From positions 62,001 to 126,000 of the forward strand of contig CBDDDW010000023.1 of assembly GCA_965226805.1 (NCBI GenBank): a DNA stretch of 64,000 nucleotides, read 5' to 3'. Made by a program: the position numbers and the translations under genes. Positions 51,638 through 60,630 of the stretch are shown here, one piece after another. Positions within the stretch are counted from its first letter, which is position 1; every line of letters begins with the position of its first letter. This DNA is from CBDDDW01 sp965226805. GTDB taxonomy: Bacteria; Chloroflexota; Dehalococcoidia; Lucifugimonadales; JAGWBF01. The notes under the pieces were generated by a model. The model had not been told where the DNA came from and did not search any database. It saw nothing but the letters and a program-made list of their open reading frames with translations.

Positions 51638-52762
51638 GTGGGGAAATTTAATGTGATATCTTCGGATTCCCATGTAGTGGAGCCCGTAGACCTTTGGACA
51701 AGCCGCCTTGACCCAAAATACCAGGACCGAGTTCCCTATGTAAAAAGTCAAAAGGGAGAAGACAGGTGGTTCATCGACGGCGACTACGACATGGGCTCCA
51801 TTGGTTTCCACGTTCAGGCAGGGCAAAGGTACGAGGACCCATCTAAACTGACCTCGATAGGTAGCCGGGATGAGATGCCCGGCGGCTATGATGCCGATCA
51901 GCGTCTTCGCGACATGCAGATGGACGGGGTGGATGGCGACATCCTCTACCCTTCCATCGCCCTGCGCATGTTTAGATATCCCGATACCGGGATGCTTTCA
52001 GATATCTTTCGTTGCTACAACGATTGGTTGTCGGAATTTTGCAGCTCGTACCCTCACATTCTAAAAGGCATCGCGATGATCAACGTCGACGACGTGCCCG
52101 AAGGTGTGGAGGAGCTGAAGAGGGCCAAGGGAATGGGCCTGGCGGGAGGAATGATCAGCGTAGAGCCTCAAGAAGACCATCGTTACGACCACCCAGATTA
52201 CGAACCTCTTTGGGCTTCTGCCGAGGAGTTGGGCATGCCCTTGAGCCTGCACGTGGGCAGTAACCGCACCTCTGGGGGCTCAGTCCGTATTACTTTACAG
52301 GGCGCCGCCAGCTCTAAACCTGAGGAAAGGACCAACATAGACTCCCCCGTGAGGCTGTCCCTGGCGGCTATGGTCCTTTCAGGGGTGTTTGAGCGATACC
52401 CCGGATTAAAAGTGGTGAGCGTTGAGCACGGCCTGGGTTGGATACCCTACTTCAAGCGGCAGCTGGACTTCGTGTACAGGGAACGGACCGAGCAGGCCCA
52501 GTATCGCTTCAAGAGTGATGTCCTTCCCAGCGAGCTTGTTCGCCGCAACGTGTTATTCAGCTTCCAGGATGATGACCTGGGCATTCGACTACGCGACGAA
52601 ATCGGGGTTGAGACTCTGATGTGGGGCTCCGACTACCCGCACTCTGAGTCAACTTTCCCCAAGTCCCAGGAGGTCCTGGATATGATCCTGGAGGGAGTAT
52701 CTCAGGATGAGCGGGATAAGATCGTCGGCGGCAACGCAGCGTCACTCTACCACTTTGGGTAG
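51638..52762 (+). CDS. Amidohydrolase-family protein (TIM-barrel, Amidohydro_2), paralog B
   Basis: 374 aa from GTG at 51638 (AAGGAG 7 nt upstream). It matches paralog A in all blocks: VISSDSHVVEPVDLWTSRLD, DMQMDGVDGDILYPSIALRMFR, MPLSLHVGSNRTSGG, SVEHGLGWIPYFKRQLDFVY and MWGSDYPHSESTFPKSQEVL. The C-terminus is IVGGNAASLYHFG. The two flank the esterase and the double CoA-transferase, so the cluster probably arose by duplication. The active-site Asp and His are present. Substrate unknown. Confidence 0.9.
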   Translation: MGKFNVISSDSHVVEPVDLWTSRLDPKYQDRVPYVKSQKGEDRWFIDGDYDMGSIGFHVQAGQRYEDPSKLTSIGSRDEMPGGYDADQRLRDMQMDGVDGDILYPSIALRMFRYPDTGMLSDIFRCYNDWLSEFCSSYPHILKGIAMINVDDVPEGVEELKRAKGMGLAGGMISVEPQEDHRYDHPDYEPLWASAEELGMPLSLHVGSNRTSGGSVRITLQGAASSKPEERTNIDSPVRLSLAAMVLSGVFERYPGLKVVSVEHGLGWIPYFKRQLDFVYRERTEQAQYRFKSDVLPSELVRRNVLFSFQDDDLGIRLRDEIGVETLMWGSDYPHSESTFPKSQEVLDMILEGVSQDERDKIVGGNAASLYHFG

Positions 52763-53030
52763 AGTCCCAGCTCCTTAATCCACAAGATCAGGACGATGCT
52801 TGCGGTATCCTCGGTGAGTGGAGAAGGTGCGCATCTGCGTCAGCGCCCCTCCTTGTGGGTTCCAGACTTCCCTCGTTGCGCTCCATCAAGTTCCCTGCCC
52901 TGCGATTTCCGAGGGCGGGGTGAGAAAAAGACTACATTCTTAATCCCACCTACCAGGCGCCTGCGCCTCTTGTATGCGCCGGGGGCGATGGGTCACTCTA
53001 TGCTTACATCGGTATGATGACGGGGGTGCG

Positions 53031-54272
53031 ATGGCCGTGTTACCACTAGAAGGGTACCGGATGTTGGACATGTCCCGGTTGCTGCCTGGGCCTATGGCCT
53101 CGGGAATGCTGGCTGACCTGGGCATGAATGTCTTGAAGGTTGAGGAGATAGAGGTGGCACGGGCGGGCCGTGCCCGAGATGATTTTTCGCCGACAGTAGA
53201 CGAAGTGGAGCTGGAGAGCCGCGCGATGGCTTACAACTACGTCGCCAGAAACAAGCGTAGCCTGGCGCTGAATCTTAAGGCCCAGGAAGGCCGCGAGATT
53301 TTCTACAAGCTGGCTCGCGAGGCGGATGTGGTCTTCGAAAGCTTCCGGCCTGGCGTCGTGAGGCGGCTGGGGGTTGACCACGAGACCCTCCGGGAAATCA
53401 ATCCGCGTATCATCTATTGCAGCCTGACAGGCTACGGGCAAGAGGGAGAGTACGCCAGCTGGCCAGGGCAGGAGACCAACTCTCGGGGCGTGGCGGGCAT
53501 CAGCGCGCTAACGTCGGGCTCGGATGGGAGCCCGGCGGAGTACTATTTCCCCGTCGTGGACACCTTCTCCGCCGCGAGCACCGTCATCAGCATTCAGGCT
53601 GCTCTCCTGTCACGAGAGCGGACCGGGAAAGGTCAGTACATCGACATGGCGTTGACTGAGGCCGGCATGTCCCTCATAGGCGCCGCCACTGTGAACTTCC
53701 TTCGGTACGGGGTTGTGCCCGAAAGAGGTGTGTTGAGCCTGCGTACCCTACGGTGCAAAGACGGAAAGTACCTGGCCAACGCAGCCATAGCGGAGACTCA
53801 CTTCTGGGACAGCCTCTGCGATGCGATAGGCCTCCCTAAGTACAAGGGCCTATTCCCCAGAGCTGGGGCCGGACCTGGGAAGTCTGTACAGAGCGATTTG
53901 GAGATGGATACCGCGGTCGAGGATATCCGTGACCGGTTCTCGTCCAGGACCAGAGAAGAGTGGCTGGAGATAATCCCACCGGATATCTCCGTGACACCCC
54001 TACTAGAGCTGAACGAAGTCATCGATGGAGAGTACGCCAGGGCCCTGGGAGCCTTCTGGGAGCTTGAACACCCCCTGGAGGGGAAGGTACGCCAGATCGG
54101 CTCACCATTCCGACTAAAGGAGACCCCACCCGCCTTCCGCAACTTCGCCCCCCTGCTGGGCCAGGATACCGAGGAAGTATTACGTGAGCTCGGCTACTCC
54201 GAAGCCGACATTGCACGTCTGGAAGAAGAGAAGGTCGTCCGGGTCCAGCGATGGAGGCCTACTCCCGCATAG
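53031..54272 (+). CDS. CaiB/BaiF family III CoA-transferase
   Basis: 413 aa from ATG at 53031 (GGGGGTG upstream). Seen: LEGYRMLDMSRLLPGPMASGMLADLGMNVLKVEE, NYVARNKRSLALNLK, FESFRPGVVRRLGVDHETL, YCSLTGYGQEGEYASWPG and the probable catalytic Asp177 in FPVVDTFSAAS, then LLSRERTGKGQYIDMALTEAG. It resembles alpha-methylacyl-CoA racemase-type members more than formyl-CoA transferases, so racemisation is an alternative. A strong hairpin follows its stop. Confidence 0.92.
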   Translation: MAVLPLEGYRMLDMSRLLPGPMASGMLADLGMNVLKVEEIEVARAGRARDDFSPTVDEVELESRAMAYNYVARNKRSLALNLKAQEGREIFYKLAREADVVFESFRPGVVRRLGVDHETLREINPRIIYCSLTGYGQEGEYASWPGQETNSRGVAGISALTSGSDGSPAEYYFPVVDTFSAASTVISIQAALLSRERTGKGQYIDMALTEAGMSLIGAATVNFLRYGVVPERGVLSLRTLRCKDGKYLANAAIAETHFWDSLCDAIGLPKYKGLFPRAGAGPGKSVQSDLEMDTAVEDIRDRFSSRTREEWLEIIPPDISVTPLLELNEVIDGEYARALGAFWELEHPLEGKVRQIGSPFRLKETPPAFRNFAPLLGQDTEEVLRELGYSEADIARLEEEKVVRVQRWRPTPA

Positions 54273-54351
54273 GCGCCAAGGGGGCGCACTTAGGCCCTAC
54301 TTATTCTTAGCCTGTCGAAGGACGACGGACACGCTTCTTAGGACTCAACAA

Positions 54352-54380
54352 AGGAGGGCCCCAAGTTTTGGGGCCCTCCT
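54352..54380. terminator. Bidirectional hairpin terminator between convergent genes
   Basis: AGGAGGGCCCC pairs with GGGGCCCTCCT around AAGTTTT, giving an 11-13 bp GC-rich stem. It lies between the CoA-transferase stop and the stop of the reverse-strand D-aminoacylase-like gene. T-runs are poor on both sides. Confidence 0.65.
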
Positions 54381-54403
54381 CAATGTCACGAAGCAGGTCT
54401 GAG

Positions 54404-56251
54404 TTACTTGGCTACCATGTCGTAACTGCGCAGGAGCTTGCCTGGGGTTGCATCAGTGCATTCGCTGTCTTCAAAGGTCACCACGCCGTTAACGACTGTG
54501 TAGCGTAGCCCCTTAGCCTTCTGGATAATGCGGCGCTCACCACCAGGAAAGTCGGTCGCATACACCGGGCGGTCATACAGGAGCCCTAGCTTCTCCAGGT
54601 CGTACACGATGATGTCCGCGGCGTAACCTTCCATCAAGACGCCCCTATCAGTGAATCCACCGACTCGGGCCGGCAGACCGCTGATCTTGTAGTGGGCCTT
54701 CTCGAGACTCATCATCTGCTGGTCCCTTACCCTTTTAGCCAGGAAGGTCACTGGCCAGGTGCCTACGGTCTGGTAGCGGATGTGGGCGCCGCCGTCAGAG
54801 ACGCAGGGGTGGGTGTATGGGTGGTTTATGATGTCGGACACGGCGGCGTCGCTGGTGCCGGTAGTGGGGGTAAAAGTGAATTCGGTCCTGAGACCCTCAT
54901 CGATCGCCAGGTCGAGCATGGCGTCCATGGGGTGTTTGCCGGTCATTTCGGCCAACTCGGTAATTGTCTTTCCCTCGTAATGGGCGTTCCGTTCGTGCCG
55001 GACCTCGGCCACTCTCATCTTGTTCCAGTCCGACGCGATGTCAGCACCAAGGCCCGCCCCGGCGAATTCCCCAAGCTCCTGTCTCATTTTGTCTCTCACG
55101 CCTGGCGTATTCAGCTTGGCGATCCGCTCCTCTGCCGTGCCGACGAAAGGATCGATCCAGGAAGGCATCCCGTCAAATCCGTTATACTCTGCGAGTTCAA
55201 ACACCGGCTCCACGGGAATTGCGCTGGTCTGGGCGAACATAACGGCCCCTTCCGCTCGCGCCCGTTCAAGGAAGGCCAGTTGGACCTTATACCGATCAGG
55301 GACGTGCTCGTTATAGGATACCGCTCCCCACTGAAGGGGCCGTCCGCTAGCCAGGCACATCTGGATGAGGAAGTCTTCGCGCTCTTTGCCCGGCGCATCA
55401 CCCTCTACTGCGTCCATCAATAATGAGGAGGAGCCAGTAACAGCCGCCGCGGCTGCCTGGGGGTCCCCTAAGCTTGAAAGCAGGTCTGGCTCCCCTGGGG
55501 GAACAGGCCGCTCAGCGGCACCTCTGGTCCAGCCAATGTGGCCTACGCCGAACTCGGACATAACTTCCGCCAGGGCCAAGAACTCCTCGTTAGAGGCGAC
55601 TTGGCTTGGGATGAAGCGCCCATCCTCAGGGCGGTTGAGCAGGGTCTTCATTGCCGACCAGCCGAAAGCTCCAGCCTTCATTGCATCGTACACGATCGCC
55701 TTCATCTGGTTTGTCTCGCTGTCAGTCGCATGGACCCGCTCCCGTGAGTCCTGGACCCCCAGGACGTACAGCCGCAGGGGGTTGAAGGGCACCAACGCAC
55801 CCACGTTAACGCCTAGTGGGCGGCTCGCCAGGCTGTCCAACCACTGAGGGAAGGTCTCCCAGTCCCAGCGCAGACCTAAATTCATGGACTCGTAGGAGAT
55901 GGCCTCGATCCTGGTCAACAGACGCATGGCCGCTTCTCTGTCTTCCGGTTTGCAGGGTGCGAAGCCAAAACCACACTGCCCAATCGCAACGGTAGTCGCC
56001 CCGTGCCAGCCCGACATCGAGGCGTAGGGATCCCAGTTGAGTTGAAGGTCATAATGGTTATGTAGATCAACAGCTCCGGGCGCCACGATGCAGCCAGTGG
56101 CGTCCAACTCCTTCGTGGCGGTAGCTTTGATCCGACCACTGATTAAGGATATCCTGCCGTGTTTGATGGCCACGTCTGCCTTGTAGGCAGGCAGACCTCC
56201 AGTACCGTCTACGACGGTGCCGTTGCGGATAATCATATCGAAATCAGGCAT
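54404..56251 (-). CDS. N-acyl-D-amino-acid deacylase-like amidohydrolase
   Basis: 615 aa, ATG preceded by AGGAGG and a 6-nt gap. A two-domain amidohydrolase. IIRNGTVVDGTGGLPAYKADVAI is the typical D-aminoacylase opening. The metal motif is VDLHNHYDLQLNWDP (HxH about residues 63-65); GATTVAIGQCGFGFAP and the late VSDGGAHIRY (catalytic Asp) are also conserved, as is GFTDRGVLMEGYAADIIVYD at the C-terminus. The family cleaves acyl groups from D-amino acids or acts on related amides and dihydroorotate-like substrates. It is longer than typical 480-aa D-aminoacylases. It fits with the hydantoinase, amidase and acetamidase of the segment. Confidence 0.88.
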   Translation of the reverse strand: MPDFDMIIRNGTVVDGTGGLPAYKADVAIKHGRISLISGRIKATATKELDATGCIVAPGAVDLHNHYDLQLNWDPYASMSGWHGATTVAIGQCGFGFAPCKPEDREAAMRLLTRIEAISYESMNLGLRWDWETFPQWLDSLASRPLGVNVGALVPFNPLRLYVLGVQDSRERVHATDSETNQMKAIVYDAMKAGAFGWSAMKTLLNRPEDGRFIPSQVASNEEFLALAEVMSEFGVGHIGWTRGAAERPVPPGEPDLLSSLGDPQAAAAAVTGSSSLLMDAVEGDAPGKEREDFLIQMCLASGRPLQWGAVSYNEHVPDRYKVQLAFLERARAEGAVMFAQTSAIPVEPVFELAEYNGFDGMPSWIDPFVGTAEERIAKLNTPGVRDKMRQELGEFAGAGLGADIASDWNKMRVAEVRHERNAHYEGKTITELAEMTGKHPMDAMLDLAIDEGLRTEFTFTPTTGTSDAAVSDIINHPYTHPCVSDGGAHIRYQTVGTWPVTFLAKRVRDQQMMSLEKAHYKISGLPARVGGFTDRGVLMEGYAADIIVYDLEKLGLLYDRPVYATDFPGGERRIIQKAKGLRYTVVNGVVTFEDSECTDATPGKLLRSYDMVAK

Positions 56252-56413
56252 GTGTCGCCTCCTATCCCGTTTTCCCCACCTTAAGATTCTACCACCGTGA
56301 CTATCTGTTCTTCAAGTTCGTGGCAACCCACGTTTGGCTTGCGCTGCCTGCCCCGATAGAGGGCCAGCTCCGGAGGCGACGCACTTCATTTTGTCGACTC
56401 CCGTCCTGATGTA

Positions 56414-57400
56414 CTACTCCAGGGTGAGCCTCGCGGCTGCCGCTATGCTTTCTGCCGTAGGGTAACAAAGAGGCTCCAGGGCAGGGCTGAAGGGTATTGG
56501 GACGCTGACGGTCCCGAGGCGCTGGATGGGCGCCTGTAGGGACCAGAACCCCTCCATGGCAACAATGGCGGCGATCTCGCTGGCAGCGCTACAAGTCCTA
56601 TGGGCCGTATCCACGGCCACTAGCCGGCCAGTCTTGGCCACGGATTCCAGGATTGTCTGTTTGTCCAGAGGCACCAGCGTGCGCGGGTCCACAACCTCTG
56701 CGGAGATGCCTTCTTCGGCCAGTTGCTCCGCCGCCCGGAGAGAACGGTTCACCATGCCAGCGATGGCGACTATGGTCACGTCGGAGCCCTCCCGCTTGAC
56801 TTCTGCCACACCCAGCGGGATGGTATATTCCTCTTCGGGCACGAAACCCCGAGTGCCCAGTATCGTGCCGTCCTCACAGAACAGGACCGGGTCGTCCTCC
56901 CGGATGGACGTTTTCAGCAACCCTTTTGCGTCATAGGCGTTGCTGGCCACCACCACCTTGAACCCGGGTATGTTCATGAATATGGGGTGGGCCCGGTCCG
57001 AATGGTGGGCTGCCAGGTTTGCGTTGTAGTACACGCCGGCGCGGTACACTATGGGCAGGTTGACCTGCCCACCGAACATGTAGCGCATCTTGGCCGCCTG
57101 GCTCACCAGTGAGTCCATGGCGACCCACATGAAGCAGAATGCGCTCTCTACAATCGGCCGCATTCCTACCGCCGCGGCCCCCACGGCCGCCCCGCAGAAG
57201 GCGTTCTCCGACAGGGGGCAGTTCCTGACCCTTTCGAAGCCGAACTCTTGAGCGAGCCCACCAGAGGCGCCGTAAACTCCTCCCTGGATGTCCTCACCCA
57301 TGATAAACACCCGTTCGTCCCGCCGCATCTCCTCTCGCATAGCCTCATTCAAGGCCTGGGTGAAAGTAATCTCCCGTGTCTGCACTTGTGTTTGCGTCAC
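56414..57400 (-). CDS. 2-oxoacid dehydrogenase E1 component, beta subunit
   Basis: 328 aa, GTG start with AGGAGG 6 nt upstream. With the alpha subunit it forms a TPP-dependent E1 that decarboxylates 2-oxoacids or acetoin. Seen: FTQALNEAMREEMRRDERVFIMGEDI, the usual D-T-P-I-x-E replaced by N-C-P-L-S-E-N-A-F-C-G (Glu kept), YNANLAAHHSDRAHPIFMNIPG with the conserved His and EVVDPRTLVPLDKQTI. Spacing from the alpha gene is 113 bp. E2 and E3 genes are not nearby, so partner subunits must be encoded elsewhere, or the pair works with an artificial or alternative acceptor. Confidence 0.92.
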   Translation of the reverse strand: MTQTQVQTREITFTQALNEAMREEMRRDERVFIMGEDIQGGVYGASGGLAQEFGFERVRNCPLSENAFCGAAVGAAAVGMRPIVESAFCFMWVAMDSLVSQAAKMRYMFGGQVNLPIVYRAGVYYNANLAAHHSDRAHPIFMNIPGFKVVVASNAYDAKGLLKTSIREDDPVLFCEDGTILGTRGFVPEEEYTIPLGVAEVKREGSDVTIVAIAGMVNRSLRAAEQLAEEGISAEVVDPRTLVPLDKQTILESVAKTGRLVAVDTAHRTCSAASEIAAIVAMEGFWSLQAPIQRLGTVSVPIPFSPALEPLCYPTAESIAAAARLTLE

Positions 57401-57513
57401 ACCTAACCTCCTCGGCTTTCAAACGGCTTTGTATCACACGCGGGGAGCCTGCATATGACTAGACCAGCGATATCCACGTAATGACCCTTGGAGATCTCCG
57501 GCTCCCTCTCCAT

Positions 57514-58533
57514 TTACGTCGGGCGCCAGCTATCCAGTGGAATGGGGTTGGCGAACAGGCCCTCGTACAGGTCCGACGGTTCTGGGTATGGGCTCTGCCG
57601 GGCGAACTCCAGCGCCTCCTGGACATGCTTGGTGATCTCTTCGTCCAACTTGTCAATCTCGGCCTGGTCAGCTACGCCTTGGGAGACAAGTCGATCCTGA
57701 TGTATTGCAATAGGGTCCAGCTTTCTCCAGTCCTCCACCTCTTCATCGCTGCGGTAAGGGGTCCGTACGATCCTGCGCAGACCCACCGAGTGGTCCTCGT
57801 AACGGTAGGTCATACCCTCAACCAACGACGGCCCTTCACCGGCACGGGCCCGCTTCACGGCCTGGGACTGGGCCTCGTACATGGCCATGACGTCCTGGCC
57901 GTCTACGACAACGCCAGGGATGTTGTAGGCGACCGCCCGGTCAGCAATGTTATCTACCGGGATCATATCCTTGATACTGCTGGACACGGCGTACTGATTA
58001 TTCTCGCAAAGAAATATGACCGGGAGCTTCCAGATCGCCGCCAGGTTGATGGACTCATGGAATGAGCCCTCGTTGGAGGCGCCGTCCCCAAAGAAGGCCA
58101 CCGCCACCCGGTCATTTCCCTGGAGATGGCTGCCCAAAGCGGCCCCCACGGCGGTCGGAATGGAGGAGCCCACGATACCCGACTCTCCCAGAATGCCGAG
58201 GCTGAAATCCGCCAGGTGCATAGAGCCACCCTTTCCCTTGCAGTAGCCGGTCTGTTTGCCAAGGAGCTCCGCCATAGCCCCGTTCAAGTCGCCCCCCTTG
58301 GCGATGGGGTGGCCGTGGGAGCGGTGGGTTCCCGTGATGTAGTCGTCGTCCCGAAGGGCAAGGCAGGCTCCCACCGCCACTGCCTCCTGCCCAATATATG
58401 AGTGGGCAGTACCCACGATCTCTGCCCGCGTCACCATCCTTATTACTTCCTCTTCGAAGCGGCGGATGCGCAACATGCGCCTCAGCATCTCCATCAGGAG
58501 GCCCTTATCCGGCGATCGTATCTCTTCCTCCAT
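57514..58533 (-). CDS. 2-oxoacid dehydrogenase E1 component, alpha subunit
   Basis: 339 aa, AAGGAG 5 nt before ATG. TPP site: FFGDGASNEGSFHESINLAAIWKLPVIFLCENNQYAVSS (GDG...NN, about residues 165-203). Other marks are MLRIRRFEEEVIRM, HSYIGQEAVAVGACLAL, GTHRSHGHPIAKGG and GKGGSMHLAD, close to acetoin dehydrogenase AcoA and branched-chain E1 alpha. TYRYEDHSVG is the phosphorylation-loop region. First of a two-gene unit with the beta subunit. Downstream of it is the amidase gene, read in the same direction from further right. Confidence 0.93.
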   Translation of the reverse strand: MEEEIRSPDKGLLMEMLRRMLRIRRFEEEVIRMVTRAEIVGTAHSYIGQEAVAVGACLALRDDDYITGTHRSHGHPIAKGGDLNGAMAELLGKQTGYCKGKGGSMHLADFSLGILGESGIVGSSIPTAVGAALGSHLQGNDRVAVAFFGDGASNEGSFHESINLAAIWKLPVIFLCENNQYAVSSSIKDMIPVDNIADRAVAYNIPGVVVDGQDVMAMYEAQSQAVKRARAGEGPSLVEGMTYRYEDHSVGLRRIVRTPYRSDEEVEDWRKLDPIAIHQDRLVSQGVADQAEIDKLDEEITKHVQEALEFARQSPYPEPSDLYEGLFANPIPLDSWRPT

Positions 58534-58644
58534 GAATTGCTCCTTATCGTCACACTGCTACGGGCATAAGCCAAGTTTGCCGGGACTGTTCCGAGACTAT
58601 TATCGGCGTGTCCTGAATCTTAGTCAACGGACATCATCAGCACA

Positions 58645-60051
58645 TCACGCGTTGGGTGGCCTGATTGTATGCCACTGAGTGGCCTGTTCGTAAGCGTGAG
58701 CCACTTTGAGGACCATCCCGTCGCGTCCCGGACTTCCTCCTAGCTCAAGCGCGATAGGCAGGCCGTCGGAGCTGAACCCGCAAGGCAACGTGATAGCGGG
58801 ACCTCCAGCCACGTTGAACATGGGAGTGTGGACGTATGGTAGAAGGGCCGACTCTTTGCTGGTGTACCTTCTGGGCTGGTCCAACTCTATCCCCTCGGCC
58901 GGCCTGGACAGGGTCGGCATCGCCAGGACATCATACTTTTCAAAGGCCCCAAGCACTTCCCCACGCAGCAGGCTCCTCAGTTTCTCTGCCTTGTAGTAGG
59001 CCTGGGCCGGGAGGATGCTCGCGGTCAACAGAGCTATGCGGGCCCCCTGACCAAACTCAGGGCGCCGGTTTCTGACCCACTCCATGTAGCGCGAGGCTGC
59101 CTCCACTATCAAAATTAATCTTACTATCACAGCCGACCGTATCGTCAGAGGCAGGGAGACCTCCTCTACCGACGCCCCGAGTTCAGCCAAGACAGTCGTA
59201 GCTTTGACGACGGCTTCACGGACTTCATCCTCCACCATATCCCCATAGACTTGCTCCTTGATGACGCCCACCCGGACACCCCGAATATCGCCGTCCAGGT
59301 CTCGACGGTAGTCCGGTGTAGGAAGCTGCCATGTATAAGGGTCTTTGGGATCATGGCCTACGACGGCCTGCAGGGTGATGGCTGCATCCTCCACCGTCCG
59401 CGATATTGGTCCGATCGTGTCCATGGACCAGGCTCCAGTCATGAGACCGTAGCGGCTGACCAGACCCCAACTGGGCTTCAAACCCACCACGCCGCAACGT
59501 GCGGCCGGCAGCCGTACAGAGCCTCCGGTGTCCTCTCCGAGCGAGGTGGCACAGAGGAAGGCAGCCGTGGCTGTTGCTGAGCCGCTGCTAGAGAAGCCCG
59601 CATGCCTGTCCAGGTTCCAGGGATTGCGGGGAGTGCTGTAACGGTGAGGCAGCGCCAGACCTAGCTCGCTGAGGTTGGTCTTGCCCAGGAGCACGGCCCC
59701 CGCCCTCTTCAGATTCACAAGAGCCGTGGCATCCTCGTCAGGGATGAAATCTCGCAGTAGACGGGAGCCGCCGGTAGTTCTGATCCCCTTTGTCCAGAGA
59801 TGGTCTTTGATGGCCACCGGCATCCCGTGCATCGGTCCCAGATAGTTCCCTCGTACGATAGCCAACTCCGCCTCCCGGGCAGCTGAGCGTGCCTCCTTTC
59901 GACAGACCCTAAGGTAGGAGTTGAACTTGAAGTCCAAGTCGTCAATGCGGTCGATGTAAGCCTCTGTAGCCTCTACCGGAGAAATCTCTTTCCTTGATAT
60001 GAATCGTGATAACTCAGTAGCTGAAAGGAAGGGGATATCCGTTTTCTGCAT
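58645..60051 (-). CDS. Amidase signature-family amidohydrolase
   Basis: 468 aa. Ser-cisSer-Lys hydrolase. Lys in GMPVAIKDHLW (about residue 81), cis-Ser and nucleophile in GFSSSGSATATAAFLCATSLGEDTGGSVRLPA (about 152-183), followed by GVVGLKPSWGLVSRYGLM and TIGPISRTVEDAAI. The family GGSSGGS is here FSSSGSA, a mild variation. The C-terminal TPMFNVAGGPAITLPCGFSSDGLPIALELGG is typical. GatA is unlikely because no GatB/C are near and the C-terminus fits single-gene amidases. Weak ribosome site. Likely role: hydrolysis of carboxamides, in line with the surrounding genes. Confidence 0.9.
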   Translation of the reverse strand: MQKTDIPFLSATELSRFISRKEISPVEATEAYIDRIDDLDFKFNSYLRVCRKEARSAAREAELAIVRGNYLGPMHGMPVAIKDHLWTKGIRTTGGSRLLRDFIPDEDATALVNLKRAGAVLLGKTNLSELGLALPHRYSTPRNPWNLDRHAGFSSSGSATATAAFLCATSLGEDTGGSVRLPAARCGVVGLKPSWGLVSRYGLMTGAWSMDTIGPISRTVEDAAITLQAVVGHDPKDPYTWQLPTPDYRRDLDGDIRGVRVGVIKEQVYGDMVEDEVREAVVKATTVLAELGASVEEVSLPLTIRSAVIVRLILIVEAASRYMEWVRNRRPEFGQGARIALLTASILPAQAYYKAEKLRSLLRGEVLGAFEKYDVLAMPTLSRPAEGIELDQPRRYTSKESALLPYVHTPMFNVAGGPAITLPCGFSSDGLPIALELGGSPGRDGMVLKVAHAYEQATQWHTIRPPNA

Positions 60052-60408
60052 TCTAGATCCACGGAGCGTGGGTTGACTATTTAGCAGGGTACCGAAACGA
60101 GTAGAGTCTATGGGTTTTTACTGGGCCCGTCAACCAACGAGACTTCAGAAAACGATGCCCTTTGATTCCTGCGGCAGAGTGGGTCGCATTACCCGCATGC
60201 TAGGCTCCCTGCGCTGGTGGAACCTTTTAGCCGCTGCGGTCTCACTGCATACTTGGCTGCCGTGCAGGAGGAGCGTGCTAGCTGCTAGCAGGCTCCGATA
60301 AGCTACAACATGATATCCTAAGAGACAACCCATCAGAAAAGTTCCGTGGACATCCTGAGCCACGACAGTCTGAAACCCGAGTGAAGTTGTAGTTGACACG
60401 ACCTCTGA
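60052..60408. other. Intergenic spacer left of the second tRNA half
   Basis: 357 bp with no convincing gene. TTGACA occurs at 60393-60398 just ahead of the tRNA half, but its -10 position would fall inside it. Spacer sequence is AT-richer than the gene blocks. Confidence 0.4.
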
Positions 60409-60446
60409 GCCGGCGTAGCTCAGTGGTAGAGCAGCGGTTTCGTAAA
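60409..60446 (+). pseudogene. tRNA-Thr(CGT) 5' half, second copy (candidate att site)
   Basis: The same 38 bp as at 33300-33337, in the same orientation, ending right after the anticodon loop; the downstream sequences are unrelated (CTGTTAG here, TAATTTA there). A functional tRNA cannot be made. As a direct repeat it marks the right side of the 27-kb segment and the left side of the block holding the toxin-antitoxin genes. The 184 bp that follow (60447-60630) show no gene. Confidence 0.75.
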
Positions 60447-60630
60447 CTGTTAGCCATAGAGCAACTGAGCGCAATTAGCTACAAACCGCATACCCCGCCC
60501 CGTCCTTCCAAAGCTAAAAGTGGGTTCAGTAAAACGGGGTGCAACGAATTAGATTTACAAATAGATTCACAAGTTTGTAGGTCAAACAAGATAGTCCCTA
60601 ACCCGCCAGGTCGGCACTATCCTGGTGAGT

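Noticed and set aside
58645..60051. GatA subunit of amidotransferase
   Set aside because: No GatB or GatC genes nearby, and gene context is catabolic.
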